Of a stretch of DNA of 64,000 nt, positions 1 to 11,426 are shown one piece after another (the stretch's first letter is position 1; each line of letters begins with the position of its first letter). The stretch is from Typhlomys cinereus (Eukaryota > Chordata > Mammalia > Rodentia > Platacanthomyidae). The notes beneath the pieces are model-generated. The model ran no database searches. It was given only the letters and a program-made list of their open reading frames with translations, and was not told where the DNA came from. The stretch lies in contig JALPQD010000930.1 in the NCBI GenBank assembly GCA_023101885.1, positions 62,001 through 126,000 of the forward strand. Direction: 5' to 3'. The position numbers and the translations under genes are program-made.

Positions 1-50
1 TATTTGTATGTTAGGTATGTGCTTTACCTCTGAACCACACCCTCAGCCTT
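1..50 (-). mobile_element. ID/tRNA-type SINE, 3' part of a minus-strand copy
   Basis: The window opens with the reverse complement of a tRNA-derived SINE head: a 'gtgctttacctctgaaccacaccctc' type string, the usual reversed 'gtggt...agagca' A-box region, ending in 'agcc'. The copy is cut by the window edge, so its length and subfamily cannot be given. An ID-type or B4 element head is the likeliest source. Confidence 0.45.
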
Positions 51-190
51 GTATTTTAACCATTTTATATAAGGACACTTAAATTCAATAATAACAAAGT
101 ATCCTGATACAGGTTGATCATCCCTAAAGTGAAAATCTGAAAGTGAGCTTGTTCGGAAATCTAAATGTTTTTGAGCAACAAGCTGTCAAC

Positions 191-231
191 ACAATGAAAA
201 ATTTCACACTTGACCCACTGTAGCAGGTGGG
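191..231 (+). repeat. 41-bp direct repeat, copy 1
   Basis: These 41 bases recur without a mismatch at 677-717. The unit begins ACAATGAAAAATTTC and ends GCAGGTGGG. Copy 1 lies in AT-rich sequence with no recognised element. Confidence 0.9.
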
Positions 232-359
232 TTACCCTAAAAATATTGCTTAAAAATGTTTATAGACTCTGAGTGCATTGCATTTGTGAAGAATGAACTT
301 CATGGGTCCTGTCACCCACCAATTCTTTCACAAGAATTTCACATAGAGGATAATCAATC

Positions 360-950
360 TGCAAATATATGAATACGTGCTTCATCAAAGAACATATCCA
401 AACACATGAAAAGATAATCAACATATCAGTCATGAAGAAAAAGGAAAGCTAAGACTTCAATTATATATATATACTATAGTGAAACCTGATGATACTTTAT
501 ATTGGTGAGGATATGGTGTCAACAGAATACTTATATGTTGCTAGTGGGAATTTTAAAAAATGCTATAGCCACTTTGAAAACAATTTGATGATTTTTTATA
601 GCACTAAAATCTACATTATAAATACCACTGTTATTACTTTTAGTTGTTTATTCAAGAGAATGAAAACATATTTCATACAATGAAAAATTTCACACTTGAC
701 CCACTGTAGCAGGTGGGCTTCATTCATAAAAGCTCCAAACTAGATATAGTCATACAAAACCATCTATTGTGGGTAAAAATAAGTTTAGCTCATCTTAGAA
801 TGTGAGTCTATAACAAAAGAGAATCAAAGATTGTTTCAGATATCAGCATGGATGATGCTCAAAAGCATTTTACAAAAGAAAGCCATGTGGATAGGAGTGT
901 GTGCTATCTAATACCCTTAAGTTCTATATGTGATAAAACTTTTGTGACTA
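360..950 (+). mobile_element. Old L1 remnant, end of ORF2 and flanking 3' part
   Basis: The region reads like a decayed copy of the last part of mammalian L1 ORF2. Around 504-590 the order 'ggtgaggatatgg', 'gctagtgggaatttt', 'gccactttgaaaa' follows the conserved ORF2 C-terminal stretch (trp-rich GEKGTL...CWWECK...QPLWK-like region). Later 'gagaatgaaaacatatttca' and 'cagcatggatgatgctc' match downstream L1 landmarks in the right order. One frame is open for 64 codons, but the reading frame is otherwise lost. The fragment is interrupted at 677-717 by the second copy of the 41-bp repeat. Orientation is plus. The subfamily is probably an old L1M type; this was recognised by eye. Confidence 0.55.
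677..717 (+). repeat. 41-bp direct repeat, copy 2 (inside L1)
   Basis: Identical to 191-231. It sits between two pieces of L1 sequence that would otherwise adjoin, so this is the copy that looks inserted. Confidence 0.9.
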
Positions 951-1122
951 AAACAAATAAAGGAATGTGAGGGAGACTTTTGTGGTGTGGTAGTGGTCAG
1001 TGTGATGCAACAATGTGCATTGTCAATAAGCAAACAATTTACAATAGATTTTGTTATGCAAATCATATTTCAGGAAAAGAAATTTTAAAAAAATAGAACT
1101 ATCCTTAATAAGAATTTCATCT

Positions 1123-1415
1123 GGGCTGGAGAGATAGCTCAGGGGTCAAGACTCTGCCTCACAAGCAAAAGACCCTGAGTTCAGATCCCAGGTCCTACAT
1201 AAGAACGCCAGGTGAAAATGGCACTTTTATCCCTCGTGGACAGAACCTGGGAAATCCCATAGTTAAAGCAAAAAGGAGTTACAAGGATGATTGCCAAAGT
1301 CACCGTTGGTCCTCCACAGGGACATACAGTGCACTCTGACACACACACACTCACACACACACATACTAAATAAAAATAAATAAATCAAGTTTAAATATTC
1401 TTTTTTTAAAAAAAA
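1123..1415 (+). mobile_element. B2-superfamily SINE, type I body
   Basis: The element starts GGGCTGGAGAGAT with a tRNA-like A box (AGCTCAGGGGTCAAG) and B box (GAGTTCAGATCCCAG). It continues through the type I body ('acgccaggtgaaaatggca', 'cagaacctgggaaatcc', 'agcaaaaaggag', 'ccacagggacatacagtgc') and ends in a CA-rich and A-rich tail. A perfect 10-bp target-site duplication (AATTTCATCT, 1113-1122 and 1416-1425) fixes both ends and shows an L1-driven retroposition. Type I copies here are diverged and CpG-poor. Confidence 0.85.
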
Positions 1416-1425
1416 AATTTCATCT

Positions 1426-2115
1426 GTTAAACTGGAAGAACCCTAAAGTTTAGTGATGTTTTGAAGAAATGGTACTCATGGATTTTGTGGGTATAAAATA
1501 ATCCATTATAGTAGAGATGACTACTTAGTAAAGATGACAATTTGGTTTTATTAGCCAAACTCACAAATGTATACAGTCTTAGACCCAGATACTTTACTTC
1601 TTATAATTAGTCTATTAAACAAAAGAGATGAGAAAATATCTTTACATATTGTACTCTTTGAATATGAACTCTAGATAAAGAACAAGAGAAAATGAAAATC
1701 AATGAATATAATATAACATAAAAACCTATTTTGTAGGAAAAAATATCATAGAGGAGAATCAAATGTTTGTAAGAGAAAAAGAAAGAACATGGTGCTAAAT
1801 AAGGATTTGGAGGAAGTTAATTATGATGCAAATTGATTAGACATTTAATTAATGTTCTTAAATCTCTCAGACATGCATGAAAAATGAACACATGATGTCT
1901 GTAAAGCAAGTTATGAACATCTCAAAAATACACTCATTAAAATGTATTAAAAGCATTCAACTCAGTCTCAGTAGCTACAGATGACATTATTAAGATAATT
2001 GCCATCTTTATTTAAGAAATAATTATTGAAAACTTACTACATCATTCTGAATACAAAATATACCAAAGTACTCATTGCTAGAAGATAAAGAATTCTCTTT
2101 TATATATTAATGGTT
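1426..2115. other. No recognisable feature (AT-rich)
   Basis: AT-rich sequence with no long open frame, no SINE head and no LTR ends that I recognise. Confidence 0.6.
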
Positions 2116-2230
2116 GAGGCAGGAGGTGACTATGTTGTCCAGGTCTGGAACTATTAGTGTCAAGTATACCTCCAACCTCAGCCTTTTAAGTAGCTGGTTC
2201 TGCCAGTGCATAACACTGCACCTGACATGA
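2116..2230 (-). mobile_element. B1/7SL-type SINE, diverged
   Basis: The reverse complement shows the order of a 7SL-derived monomer: 'gttgtccaggtctggaact', 'cctccaacctcagcctttt', 'agtagctggttctgccagtgcata'. It is old and indel-rich, so the ends are approximate. Confidence 0.5.
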
Positions 2231-2284
2231 GAGCTAAGAGTTCCTAATGAGAAGATTAACACTTATTGATGCAGTTAGTCTTCA

Positions 2285-2704
2285 TGTTGCTGATAAATAC
2301 ACAACCAAACAACTTATGGAAACAAAAGGTTTTATTCTTGCTCAAGATTCTGGTTACAGTTCATAGTCCAGCTTGGCAGGAGTGTTTATACCAACGCCAG
2401 AAGTCAAGGGAACTAGTCATACCATATTCATAGGAATTACTGAGAGAGGGGAAAACCTCCTCATCCATCAGCAAGCAAGTCTGCCAGAGAATTTTGAAAT
2501 ATGTCAGAGTACTGGATCAATTCTTTTCATCTTGTCCACCTGTCCAGGGAATGGTCTCACCCACTATGAGCTGCATCTCCCTGCATCAATTAGACACTCT
2601 TCTGCAGGTTTGCTTGGGGCTTCCTTAATTACCAATCCTTCACAAATGTGTCCAGAGCTCAGCCTGCAATTGTCACATTGACACCCATCTCTGACTCGTA
2701 CCAG
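2285..2704 (-). mobile_element. Solo LTR, ERVL-MaLR type
   Basis: Read on the minus strand this is the same LTR class as the complete element at 55053-57007. Landmarks in order are 'tgtcaatgtgacaattg', 'agctctggacacattt', 'ccactatgagctgcat'-type mid region, 'gccagcttggactatgaact' and 'tttatcagcaaca' at the end. The plus strand is open for 102 codons from 2373, but this is antisense LTR sequence and not a gene. No partner LTR or internal region lies next to it. Confidence 0.65.
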
Positions 2705-2976
2705 TGAGCGATTGTAAGCAGAGACCAATGAATTAGATGCGGGTGTAACTGTGACATAAGAAAGAGGGCTGGCTACAAAATAGAATACTTTATTGACTCA
2801 AGGAAGGACCAACTATGGGAGGAAGGAAGGGAAGGGCAGAGTCAGAGAGCTCCAGGATCTGAGACTATCTTGCAGGCACAATGACAGCAACCTTGACAGA
2901 AATGACACAACCAACAAGAGATGCTGGTTTAGATGAGGAAGTTTCTTTTTTTAAATGATTTTAAAGATATTGTTTT

Positions 2977-3300
2977 GGGGGTTGGAGAGATGGTTCAGGG
3001 GTTACGCCTCTGCCTTGCAAGCAGAAGGTCCTGAATTCAGATCCTGGATCTCATGTTAAAAAAACACCAGGTGGAAAGGGTAGTGGCCTATACTTCCTGC
3101 CCTGGAAAGCAGAGCCTGGAATATGCCAGAACAAAGCAAAAAGGAAGTGGCACAATCCAGGTGATTCCCAAAAGTCATCCTTGGGCCTCCACAGGCACAC
3201 AGAGTGCCCTCTGATACACATAGACAGACACAGACAGAGACACATGCAAAAATTAAAAAAAACATTTTATATAAATGTAAAAATAAATAAATAATATATA
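2977..3300 (+). mobile_element. B2-superfamily SINE, type I body
   Basis: Head GGGGTTGGAGAGATGG, A box and B box (CCTGAATTCAGATCCTGG) are followed by the type I body ('aacaccaggtggaaagg', 'ggaaagcagagcctgga', 'attcccaaaagtcatcc', 'ccacaggcacacagagtgcc') and a short CA/AGAC tail, then an AT-rich low-complexity tail. No clean target duplication was found. Confidence 0.8.
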
Positions 3301-5796
3301 AATAAAAATATAAAACATATATATTGTTTTATATATGTTGGGGCATATATATATCAGGCTGGGGCACCGAATAAAAAATAAAAATGCTGAGAAGGTAATT
3401 AAGGAGAGAGAACAGGCTTGTGTAATTCAAGGAAGTCAGCAGAAGTCTAAGGAGCTACTCAACATGAATGCAATTTAGCTGAGGGAGGCTGGTTGGTGGC
3501 CCTAGTGATGGGCAGCAGTAGGGAGGCCAAAGAGAGTAAGGACCGAGGAGAATCCATTAGACATGGCACGTGGGAGGTCAAGCATGCCAGGAAGGCAGGA
3601 AGCAGAGGGTGGGTTTCCAAGACTTCGGAAAAAAACACTTGCACTTGAGAGGGATGGGCCTAACTACTTAATGAATTTAGAGAAGCAGGAAATAAAATAC
3701 AGCCAAAGTTGTGCAGGATGAATATATATTTGGGGGAAACTGTGGTGGAAAGGCACCTGAAGAGGCAGCACACGAACCCTTAAATCAAATTCTGGAACCC
3801 TTAAATCAAAATCTTCTCTATGTAGTTGTAAAGTTATTATTAAATGGCTTCAATGACCAATAGATATATTTAGAGGAATACCAGCCTTCCAAGAAAAGTG
3901 AATGGCTTCATAGCCATCTAAAAAGGAGATCTCCATCTAGAATTCCATAGATAACGTCATTCATACAACACAGTGTTTGAAACTTTCGAATGGAAGCCAT
4001 GTGCCCATCACCTGTAGTGGCTTCCCTTGTTTACATTACAGGCTGAGTCCTACGACCTCTGGCCTACTCATGCCACACCATCAAAGGCAGAGAAGATTAC
4101 AACAAGCCAGTAACTGCAGAAGGGAACATCCCAACTCTGTCGGAGCATGCTGTATTTTTCAGTAAAGGGGTTCAGTGAATGTTCTACTGACTTGCGTGCC
4201 TCTCAGAGCAGACACCCCCTCCCTGTGCCTCCTGGAGAATGGTTTGTGTCTGGAGTGCTCTCGCCCTGCCTTTGCTGTGTGTTCCTACTTGCTGGAGTGT
4301 TCCTTTTATCCCTTTCTGTTTAATTACCATGCAAAACCCTCTGTTGAGCTTTTAATTAGCAAGTTATCTCCATCTGAAGACTGGAAACCCTGGGTTCTTT
4401 CAGCATGTATTAGACAAGCTAAAATATGAAATTAAAGAAAGCAGAGTTTTAGCCAACGGAAACAAGTGACTCATTTCCTTGTGAAAACACACAAGGTTTA
4501 TGTTACTCTGGCAACGATAATCCAGAATAGCCTCCCTCTCCTCATTTGGAGCTTTTATGTGTTTCTGTTACAGTCTGTGTTCCATGGTGACCTAAGGTTG
4601 AACCAAGTCACTTAGTGATTCATGAGGGATGACAGAAGTGGGCTTTCTTATAGATAGCTGGTCCTATTGTCCTTCTGACCAAAGGAAGAGTTTACTTTTG
4701 TGTAAAGAGAGACACTGTAAAACTCCTGGCAAGTACTGCCTAAGGTGTAAGTGTGGTCCTGCTGTTCCTCCAACACAACTGGTTCTACTGTGTGCAGCAT
4801 CCAAGTGCCTGTTTTTTTCTAAAGACATCTGATTAAATCACAGTGTGTAACCTGCACACACACCATGTGGGGGAAATGAAGATTTAGAGATTCATTGCTC
4901 AAGAATCCAGATGTTTCTTGGGACTCACATCATGGGCGGGAATTTCATGGTGCTTAGGGTCAAATTTTCGACTGAAACCCCTCCAAATCTCTGCAACAAA
5001 AAAATGCCCAGTGCAAAAGCAGTTGTACTTTCTCATCTTCCAGTTTTTAAGCTCTGAGATACTTGAAAAGAAGTGAAGAGAATCTTCAATTTATTAAGCC
5101 CTTGTTGCTTGGGATTCTAGTTTAAAGACTTTTGTGAACAGCTTTATACTTATATCAGATAGGCAGAAAAGCAGTGTAGCCATTAGAACACAACTGAATA
5201 AGAATGACTGGTGTATGGAGATTTTCAGTTTTTCATGCTTACCATCTGTTTGCAAAAGAGGATTCTAGCTTTGCTCAGAAGCTTTCACCTTCCAAATTGT
5301 CTTTCCAGTTCTCTCAGCTTTGTAGAGAAGGAACGTAAATAACCTGGAGATAGACTGGGGTAGTTGGGAGGTTTGGGGGAGTGATATAGTGACAACAAAA
5401 ATCTGATTTGCTTATTTATTTGCGATTTCAATTTATAGACGAAGAGGTTTAGAGTGGGAGTCAAGCTGAAAATAATAGAAAAAGACATACAGGCTGAATC
5501 TAGAGGAGAGGTTTTTTTGAAACTTGAGGAGAAAGGCTGAAGAATAGTTATTATATGCAATGGTAACACATGGATGAGAGAAAAAGCAGGATTTATAAAA
5601 AATTGCTGTGACTAATGTGTCCTCATTGTGTTTAGGAAACATAAGAAAAAGACTTCTCTTATTTTGAAATTCAATTTGTTTGCAAAGATTATATACTTTT
5701 AGACCTAACATTAATTTAAGAATGAATTATTGGGTCATGGTATTGTAAAACAACCAAAAAGTATCATTGTTATTTGTTTATTTATTTATTTTAAAT
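3300..5796. other. No gene seen; mostly unique sequence
   Basis: A TA-rich patch covers about 3283-3360. A 21-bp tandem duplication around 'gaacccttaaatcaaattct' lies at about 3775-3816. The rest, especially 4430-5700, carries no repeat I recognise. Short open frames occur on both strands without codon-bias or homology support. Confidence 0.55.
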
Positions 5797-5945
5797 AGCT
5801 AATGCCTGCAGATCTAACAATTGAAAGGGAGAAACAAGAAGAGCAGAAGTTGGAGATCATCCTTTACTACATAAAGACTTCTGGGCCAGCCTGGCCTACA
5901 TGAAATCTTGTCTCAAAAATACAAAAAAAAAAGCCTATAAAAAAC
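5797..5945 (+). mobile_element. B1 SINE, diverged
   Basis: The right half is clear: 'gggccagcctggcctacatg' followed by 'aaatcttgtctcaaaaat' and an A-rich tail. The left half ('ctaatgcctgcagatctaac') is the decayed 7SL 'taatcccagcac' region. Confidence 0.7.
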
Positions 5946-6615
5946 AAAAAACAAAAACAAAACAAAAAACAAAGAAATGCTAAAAAAAATCAGCAGGAAG
6001 AAACTGAGAAGTTATTCCTACTGGAAAAGTAATCGGAGCCTGATGAATGTCAAGGATAAACTTTTTTCCCCTCTTTTTTATGTTTTTCTATGTGTGACAC
6101 CAAATATTAAGATAGAATGCAAAAGTGATAGCAGATAACTGAGGTCAAAAGTCCTCTTGTTCTAAGCAATGTCTCTAGCCTTCCTTTTCAGTACAGAGTA
6201 AAAACTTTGGGATAATATTTTAAATTCTAATCGGTACATTATATCTTTTCATGTTTTATTTCTTTTTAATAAGAAAATCTATCTACACTTTTAATTGTAC
6301 ACCTTCCACTATCAACTAAGCTTTGGGGATATTTAAAAAGTAGTCCCTCTGTTTTGTGTTTATACAACTTGTGAGATTAAATTTACAAGTTCCTCACAGA
6401 AGTACTAATAAATATTTTCTTGTTTGAAATTAATAATGTGAATTATTATAAATAATTTCAATTCGTTCAGCAATGAGAATAAGTAAACTAAACACCCATG
6501 AATGGTGACAAAAGCAGGGTTTATGTTTTGCAAATTATAACCCCTCCACTGTATCATAAATGGTCTCACCTAGGAGCATAAGTGTGTAAGGGTCAGTTTG
6601 CATGTATTTCATACC
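5946..6615. other. No recognisable feature (A-rich then AT-rich)
   Basis: An A-rich stretch follows the B1 tail to about 5990. The rest is AT-rich with no recognised element. Confidence 0.55.
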
Positions 6616-6633
6616 TGATATACAAAATATTTT

Positions 6634-6922
6634 TTTTATTTATTCAATTGTGTGTGTGTGTGCATGCGTGTGTGTGTGTATGTGTGTGTGCGTGTGTGTG
6701 TGTATGTGTAGAACCACGGGCAAATTCGGGAACCACAATGGACTGCCTCTACCTCCTTCTTGTTTACTCTGCTCGGGGATTCACAGCCTTCTCCCTACCA
6801 GGACCAAAAACGCAGGCCACCCCTGCTTCCGCCCGGCATCTATATGTGGGGTCTAGGATCCGAACTCAGGACCTTCTGCGTGCAAGGCAGAGGCTTAACC
6901 CCTAAGCCACCTCTCCAGCCCC
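6634..6922 (-). mobile_element. B2-superfamily SINE, type II (young) body
   Basis: Minus-strand copy with a GT-rich (CA) tail at 6648-6708, then the reversed type II body ('gaaccacgggcaaattcggg', 'aatggactgcctctacctcc', 'cttccgcccggcatctatat') and the reversed tRNA head ending CTCTCCAGCCCC. It is flanked by 17-18 bp near-identical duplications (TGATAYACAAAATATTT at 6616-6633 and 6923-6939). Many CpG sites survive, so it is younger than the type I copies. Open frames of about 107 codons across it are SINE read-through. Confidence 0.88.
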
Positions 6923-6939
6923 TGATACACAAAATATTT

Positions 6940-7389
6940 GTCATAATGGACTGCCAGTATCAAGCTTTAGAAAAATAAACATTCGCTGGGGATCATGATC
7001 ACTAGCTTTAGAAAAGAGATTATATGCTACAATATGTCAGTTCTAGACTGTCATGTTATTTAAGAAAGAATGACTAAAACATAGTCAGTTTTCCAAACCC
7101 CTCTTGGCTTAAATATTATTTAATCTCATCAGAAATTCCATATTTGCAAACTTAGAAGAAAATTTTGGTGATTTTATTCTATAATAACTATGGCTACATC
7201 TGAATAATAGGAAATATGACGGGGAGAATTCTGAAATCATAGAAACAAAAAAACCCTACTGATTCATCAAAAAGATTGCAATTGTATTTACTATTTTATC
7301 CATGTTAAAACACTTTAGTACTGCTAGATATACTATATTATTGTGAAACTCACATCTGAAGCTCATTTACCTTGCAGAATTGAATTCTA
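6940..7389. other. No recognisable feature (AT-rich)
   Basis: AT-rich, no recognised element or coding signal. Confidence 0.55.
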
Positions 7390-7900
7390 TATTCATTTAC
7401 TCCTCATGTCACCCTCCCTTGATCTTCAGTTTAAGCACATATGCACCATTAAACTTTCTGTCATGATGATCACGATAAATGGACTCCTTTATGCTCTTGA
7501 ATAGCATGACCAGCTTTTTTTACTTAGCATAATGTCCTTACGACTCATCTGTACTGCAGAATGTCATGTGTCCAAATTTCATCCTGAAGACTGAATAATT
7601 CTCCATTGAAGGTATCACACTTTGCTGCTTCTATCTATGGTTGCTTTCCTCTGTCCACGAACCTAAAAATATTTGCTAAAAACCCTACATTCAATAAGTA
7701 AGATCGCTAAATCATAAGATACTTCTATTTGTGTGTTTTTGAGCATCCGCCATGTTGTTTTCCACGGCAGCAGAACCATGTTACCTTTGTCCTAGCAGTG
7801 AATGAAGGCTCCAATCTCTCCACATCCTTTTCAATGCTCTCTGTATTCTGCCTGTTTGATATTAGCCATCCTAACTACTGTGAGGGAGTCCTTGATTGAT
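7390..7900 (-). mobile_element. Old L1 3' end, antisense
   Basis: On the plus strand the landmarks of a reversed old mammalian L1 3' region occur in order: 'tttacttagcataatgtcc', 'actcatctgtactgcaga', 'gactgaataattctccattg', 'gttgttttccacggcagcag', 'gaaggctccaatctctcca', 'gatattagccatcctaact'. It is collinear with the L1 piece at 22357-22935 and about as diverged, so it is an independent, equally old insertion. Confidence 0.7.
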
Positions 7901-8153
7901 CTTAACTAAACTTGGACATTAACGTTTTTAATTAAGGCGAAGTACAATGATACATCTGTCCTATGAAAGTGACACAATGAAGTCCTTTGTATGCTAACTG
8001 AGAAGTTAACCGGGGAAAGTGGACTGGCAGAGGAAGGGCGACCTAGTTGTCTTTACCTGCCAAGCAGGAGAATCTCCTCATTAAGTGGCTTCACTAGACC
8101 AGAAAGACTAAACAGAGGGGCCTACAAAGGGTATGGGACAGTGGCCTGCAGGA

Positions 8154-10070
8154 ACCATCATCCCACATGCAAGCACCTTCTGCCAGCTGCTGTATTTGCA
8201 TACAGTCTTGTGGGTGCCTCACAGTGCCTACATGAAGCATATTGAAAAGGTCACCAGGAAAATAATCCTATGGCTTCATGCCGGCTGGATCCCTTGGATA
8301 TTGCTCAAGGTCAGGAAAAATTCCAGGATCTGGATGCTGTTGACAAGGTCCTGGGAGCTAGTGAAAAATGGAATCCACGATGAAGGAATGAGAAATGGAC
8401 ATCAGCTCTCCTACGGAATCACTTTTCATTCTTCGGAAATTTTGATTCCTGTTTGGAAAATTCAGCAAGACAGTACTATTCTGAGAGGAAGTGATACCTT
8501 TGTTGATCTAGAAGTCACTTTGGAAGAAGCATCTGGAAGAAGTTTTGTGGAAGTAATTAGAAGCCTGCAGTCTTCTGACAAACAAAAATGTGGCTGTCAG
8601 CAGGAGATCCACACCATGCAGCTGGGCCCCGGGCATTCCAAATGACCCAAGAGGTGATTTGAGATGCATGCCCAAATAACACACTAGCGAAAAAAGAAGG
8701 AACTCTGGAAGTAGAAAAAGAACCTGTGTGAGAAAGGGCATGGAGTGCTCCTTTACTGGAGAAGGTGAGCTTTGCATCGATGGGGAGCCATTGTGAGGAA
8801 ACTTGCAGTTCTGAATCAAACTGGCAAACACTGAATATTGGAAATGAAAGATGATTTGTATACAAACATGACAATCTCACTAGTTGAGGCTCTGATTGGC
8901 TAGTAGACAGAAACCAATCATTTAGATTATCATAAGGTACATATTTCCCAGGATAAAATTACCAGGCCAGCTGTTTGCTAGTAGGAAACTCATTCCTGCT
9001 ACTGTAAACTAAAACGAGAACCTATTAAAAGAGAGAACATAGATCCTAGGGAAAGTGCAAGCTATGAAGGTTTAGCTATAAAGACACTTCATCAAACCGT
9101 CTTTTTAATCTGTTATTATACCCATAGATTGGAGGAGCACAGCACTCACTGGAGAAGCCTCCTTCTGCAACAGAAGGTGTTTACTACAGAGAAGTACAAC
9201 TACTGACCAAAGTGCAGAAAATAAGTGACTTCAGATTGTTTGTCCCCAAACAGGATATCTAACTGACCCTCATCCCAAGGCATGGGGAACATCACAAAAG
9301 AGGGAATGGTAAGAGTATAAGAATTAGAAATGAGGCAGTGGTGGGCCAGACGTTATCTTCTGTGCATGACAGATAGGGCTGTGTTATCCATGATTTCATG
9401 ACAATCACGTATTTTTTAACTGGACCTGCATGGAGATTGTTCTATCCATATCTCACCTCATCTTAGAAAGGGAAACATCTCAAGAGGCTCTTCACTTCCT
9501 GAGAGACTAATGAGGCCTTATGCTGACAGGGAAGAAAAGGAAGATGCTTTCCTCAATAGTATACCCATTGGTCTATGATTCATGCTCCAGCAAATATTCA
9601 GATATATGTCATCAAAGACAAACCAGATGAAACTCAGTGGACCACACAAGTAAAAGTTTTGAAAACAGGAGGGAGTCTGGTAGGGGAGATGAAAGGTTGT
9701 AAGGGGAATGGGATTAGGGATTAGGGGGTGAAAATACCATAAATTCAATATATCCATTTATATAATACTAAAAATATACATTTTAAAAAACTTAAACAAA
9801 TGCATAATAAAAAAGGTACAATACTGAGAGCAGAGCTATGGAAGAAAGGAGGCAGGCTCCCCAACAACAATAACATCAAGGACTTTTTGATAATTACTTT
9901 TGATATAGATTTTCCAAAAGAACAGCTGACAAAGGCAGAAAAAAAAACAATGTCAAGCAGCTACTCAAACAAGAATTAGTGTAGAAGATATATAATATCT
10001 GTAAAGAGATTAGAATGAGTAAAATTGAACTGTTTCAAATAAAAAATATTTTAAATATTAAAAAAAATTA
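8154..10070 (+). pseudogene. Dnajb11-ps: Processed pseudogene of DNAJB11 (ER Hsp40 co-chaperone)
   Basis: The parent protein is an ER-lumen J-domain co-chaperone of BiP, about 358 residues. Intronless similarity runs through the whole coding order. It starts with the signal-peptide region (STFC-LLYL), then the J domain (LGVPRSA-like text at 8208-8229, LHPDRNP decayed to LHAGWIP so the HPD motif is lost), KFQDL-, SHFFGDFGF- and RGSD--VDLEVTLEE- (about 8490-8530). It continues through the cysteine-rich part (KRKC-CRQE, TTQLGPG), then EGEPH-DGEPGD (about 8755-8795), YTN-TISLVEAL (8858-8893) and [10 protein letters not shown] (about 9903-9930), to the C-terminus and a 3'UTR-like AATAAA/A-rich end near 10040-10070. 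Several frameshifts and stops are present; the longest open stretch, 170 codons from 8133, mixes two frames. An L1 piece at 8971-9827 splits it after the HISRDKITRP equivalent. The homology call is from memory of the family. Confidence 0.85.
8971..9827 (+). mobile_element. 5'-truncated L1 3' end inserted in the DNAJB11 pseudogene
   Basis: Pseudogene similarity stops at '...accaggccag' (8970) and resumes at 'gagcagagctatggaag' (about 9828), so about 857 bp were inserted. The insert has an L1 3'UTR look: a G-rich purine tract at about 9665-9730 ('ggagggagtctggtagggga', 'gattagggattaggggg'), then AT-rich sequence ending 'gcataataaaaaa'. No ORF2 reading frame is evident. No clear target duplication was found, which leaves the exact ends open. 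Confidence 0.6.
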
Positions 10071-10104
10071 GGCTCGTGACCTAGTTCAATTACTATCGTT
10101 TGCC

Positions 10105-10250
10105 TCTGCCACTACATTAACTGGGAAGAGTAACCTGTGCCTACAAACCTAGCACTCAGAAAGTGGATGCAGAAGGATTAGAAATTCACAGTCATCTTTG
10201 ATTGTACAGTGATGTTGAGGTAAACTAGGGCTACATCATGAGGCTTTCTC
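10105..10250 (+). mobile_element. B1 SINE, diverged
   Basis: 'ctacaaacctagcactcaga', 'gatgcagaaggattagaaat', 'aactagggctacatcatgag' follow the B1 order (taatcccagcact ... gaggcaggaggatc ... agcctgggctacat). A short GT-rich stretch follows at 10252-10292. Confidence 0.6.
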
Positions 10251-10299
10251 TATATGTGTACATGCGTGTGCACGTGCGTGTGCGTGCGCGCATGTGTTA

Positions 10300-11426
10300 G
10301 AACTTTGATATGCACAAAGTGATGTAATTCTAACTTTATTCAAGTTGCCTATTATCTTCTCAACTAATTTTAAAAACCAAGGTATGAGTTAAACACATTT
10401 AAAAATAACATTATTTCATAGTTAGGATTTGTTTATTATTTCTGAATAAGACATAAAAGATACCCCAAAGGTGATGGATTAAAACAACCACAAACTATTT
10501 AGTTCATAGCTCAGTGGTGTGTGTAGGATCAAAGTCAGGACTGCTCTGCTCTGTCCAGCTAAGTTAAGCTAATCCTGTTGAGCTAAGAATGTGGCAGAAA
10601 TGTTTATATCCCTATATTCACAGTATACTTGACTTTCTCATAGTATGGTGACTAGGTCGGAAAACAAAGTATTCTAGGAGGGAAAGAGAAAGAAAACTAA
10701 AAAGGAGAGTTTTATTTTCATGTCTCATGTTTGAAAAGTATGTGGTGCTGCTCTTGCCACAGACCATTTCTTAAAGAAATTGCAAAAAGCCACCCAGGTT
10801 CAAAGAAGAGAATGTGGACTCTTTTTTTTTTTTCTTAATTATGGAGTAAAGAGAATTTTTGAAACTAATCTTAGTAGCAGTTTTAGCTGCTTTGTATTCC
10901 ACCCAATTCTTTACAATTGCTCACATTCCTTTTATGGTCACATTGCATTTTTCCTATCTTTTCATCGCTGCTCTTTTCCTCCCCATTCTCTCTATAAAGC
11001 TGGCTAAAGTCACTGAGCACCAACAAAGCCACAGACCTAAAGTTATGCTCTCTTGAAATTTTGTGCATTTAGTAAATCAGGGCATTGTTTTTAAGTTATC
11101 CTCAGATTTCAGCTTAATTTATGTTATATATAAAACCAGATTTTTTGCCAGAATGCAGCACAAATGGCCACTGCTCCAGTTTTTTTGCTTCCCTCTGAAA
11201 TTGCCCAAGCACTGTCTTTACTGTCCCCCTTCTAACAACATTGTTGTCCTCTGAATTCCCACAGAAATGGCCCATTAAATTCAACTTACAGCTCTCTAGT
11301 GTTTCTGGGGCCTGTATTTGCCAGCTTTTCCACATTCTTTCTATAACCCAGTTCCAAAACCCTATAAATCATATGGTCATAATCCCACTCCTTGGTAGCA
11401 ATTTTCTACATTATTTATCTTTCTCA
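10300..11426. other. No gene seen; possibly decayed old repeat
   Basis: No clear element. The end (about 11150-11360: 'caaatggccactgctccag', 'gaattcccacagaaatggcc', 'ttgccagcttttccacattc') resembles text that recurs in rodent LTR-type repeats, but I cannot name a family. Open frames of 60-75 codons on both strands show no coding evidence. Confidence 0.4.

Noticed and set aside
3051..3265. Minus-strand Cys/Leu-rich frames resembling small secreted proteins
   Set aside because: They lie wholly within a B2-type SINE and its tail; the same peptides recur at other SINE copies.
8508..8880. Two 107-codon minus-strand frames
   Set aside because: Antisense shadows of the DNAJB11 pseudogene.
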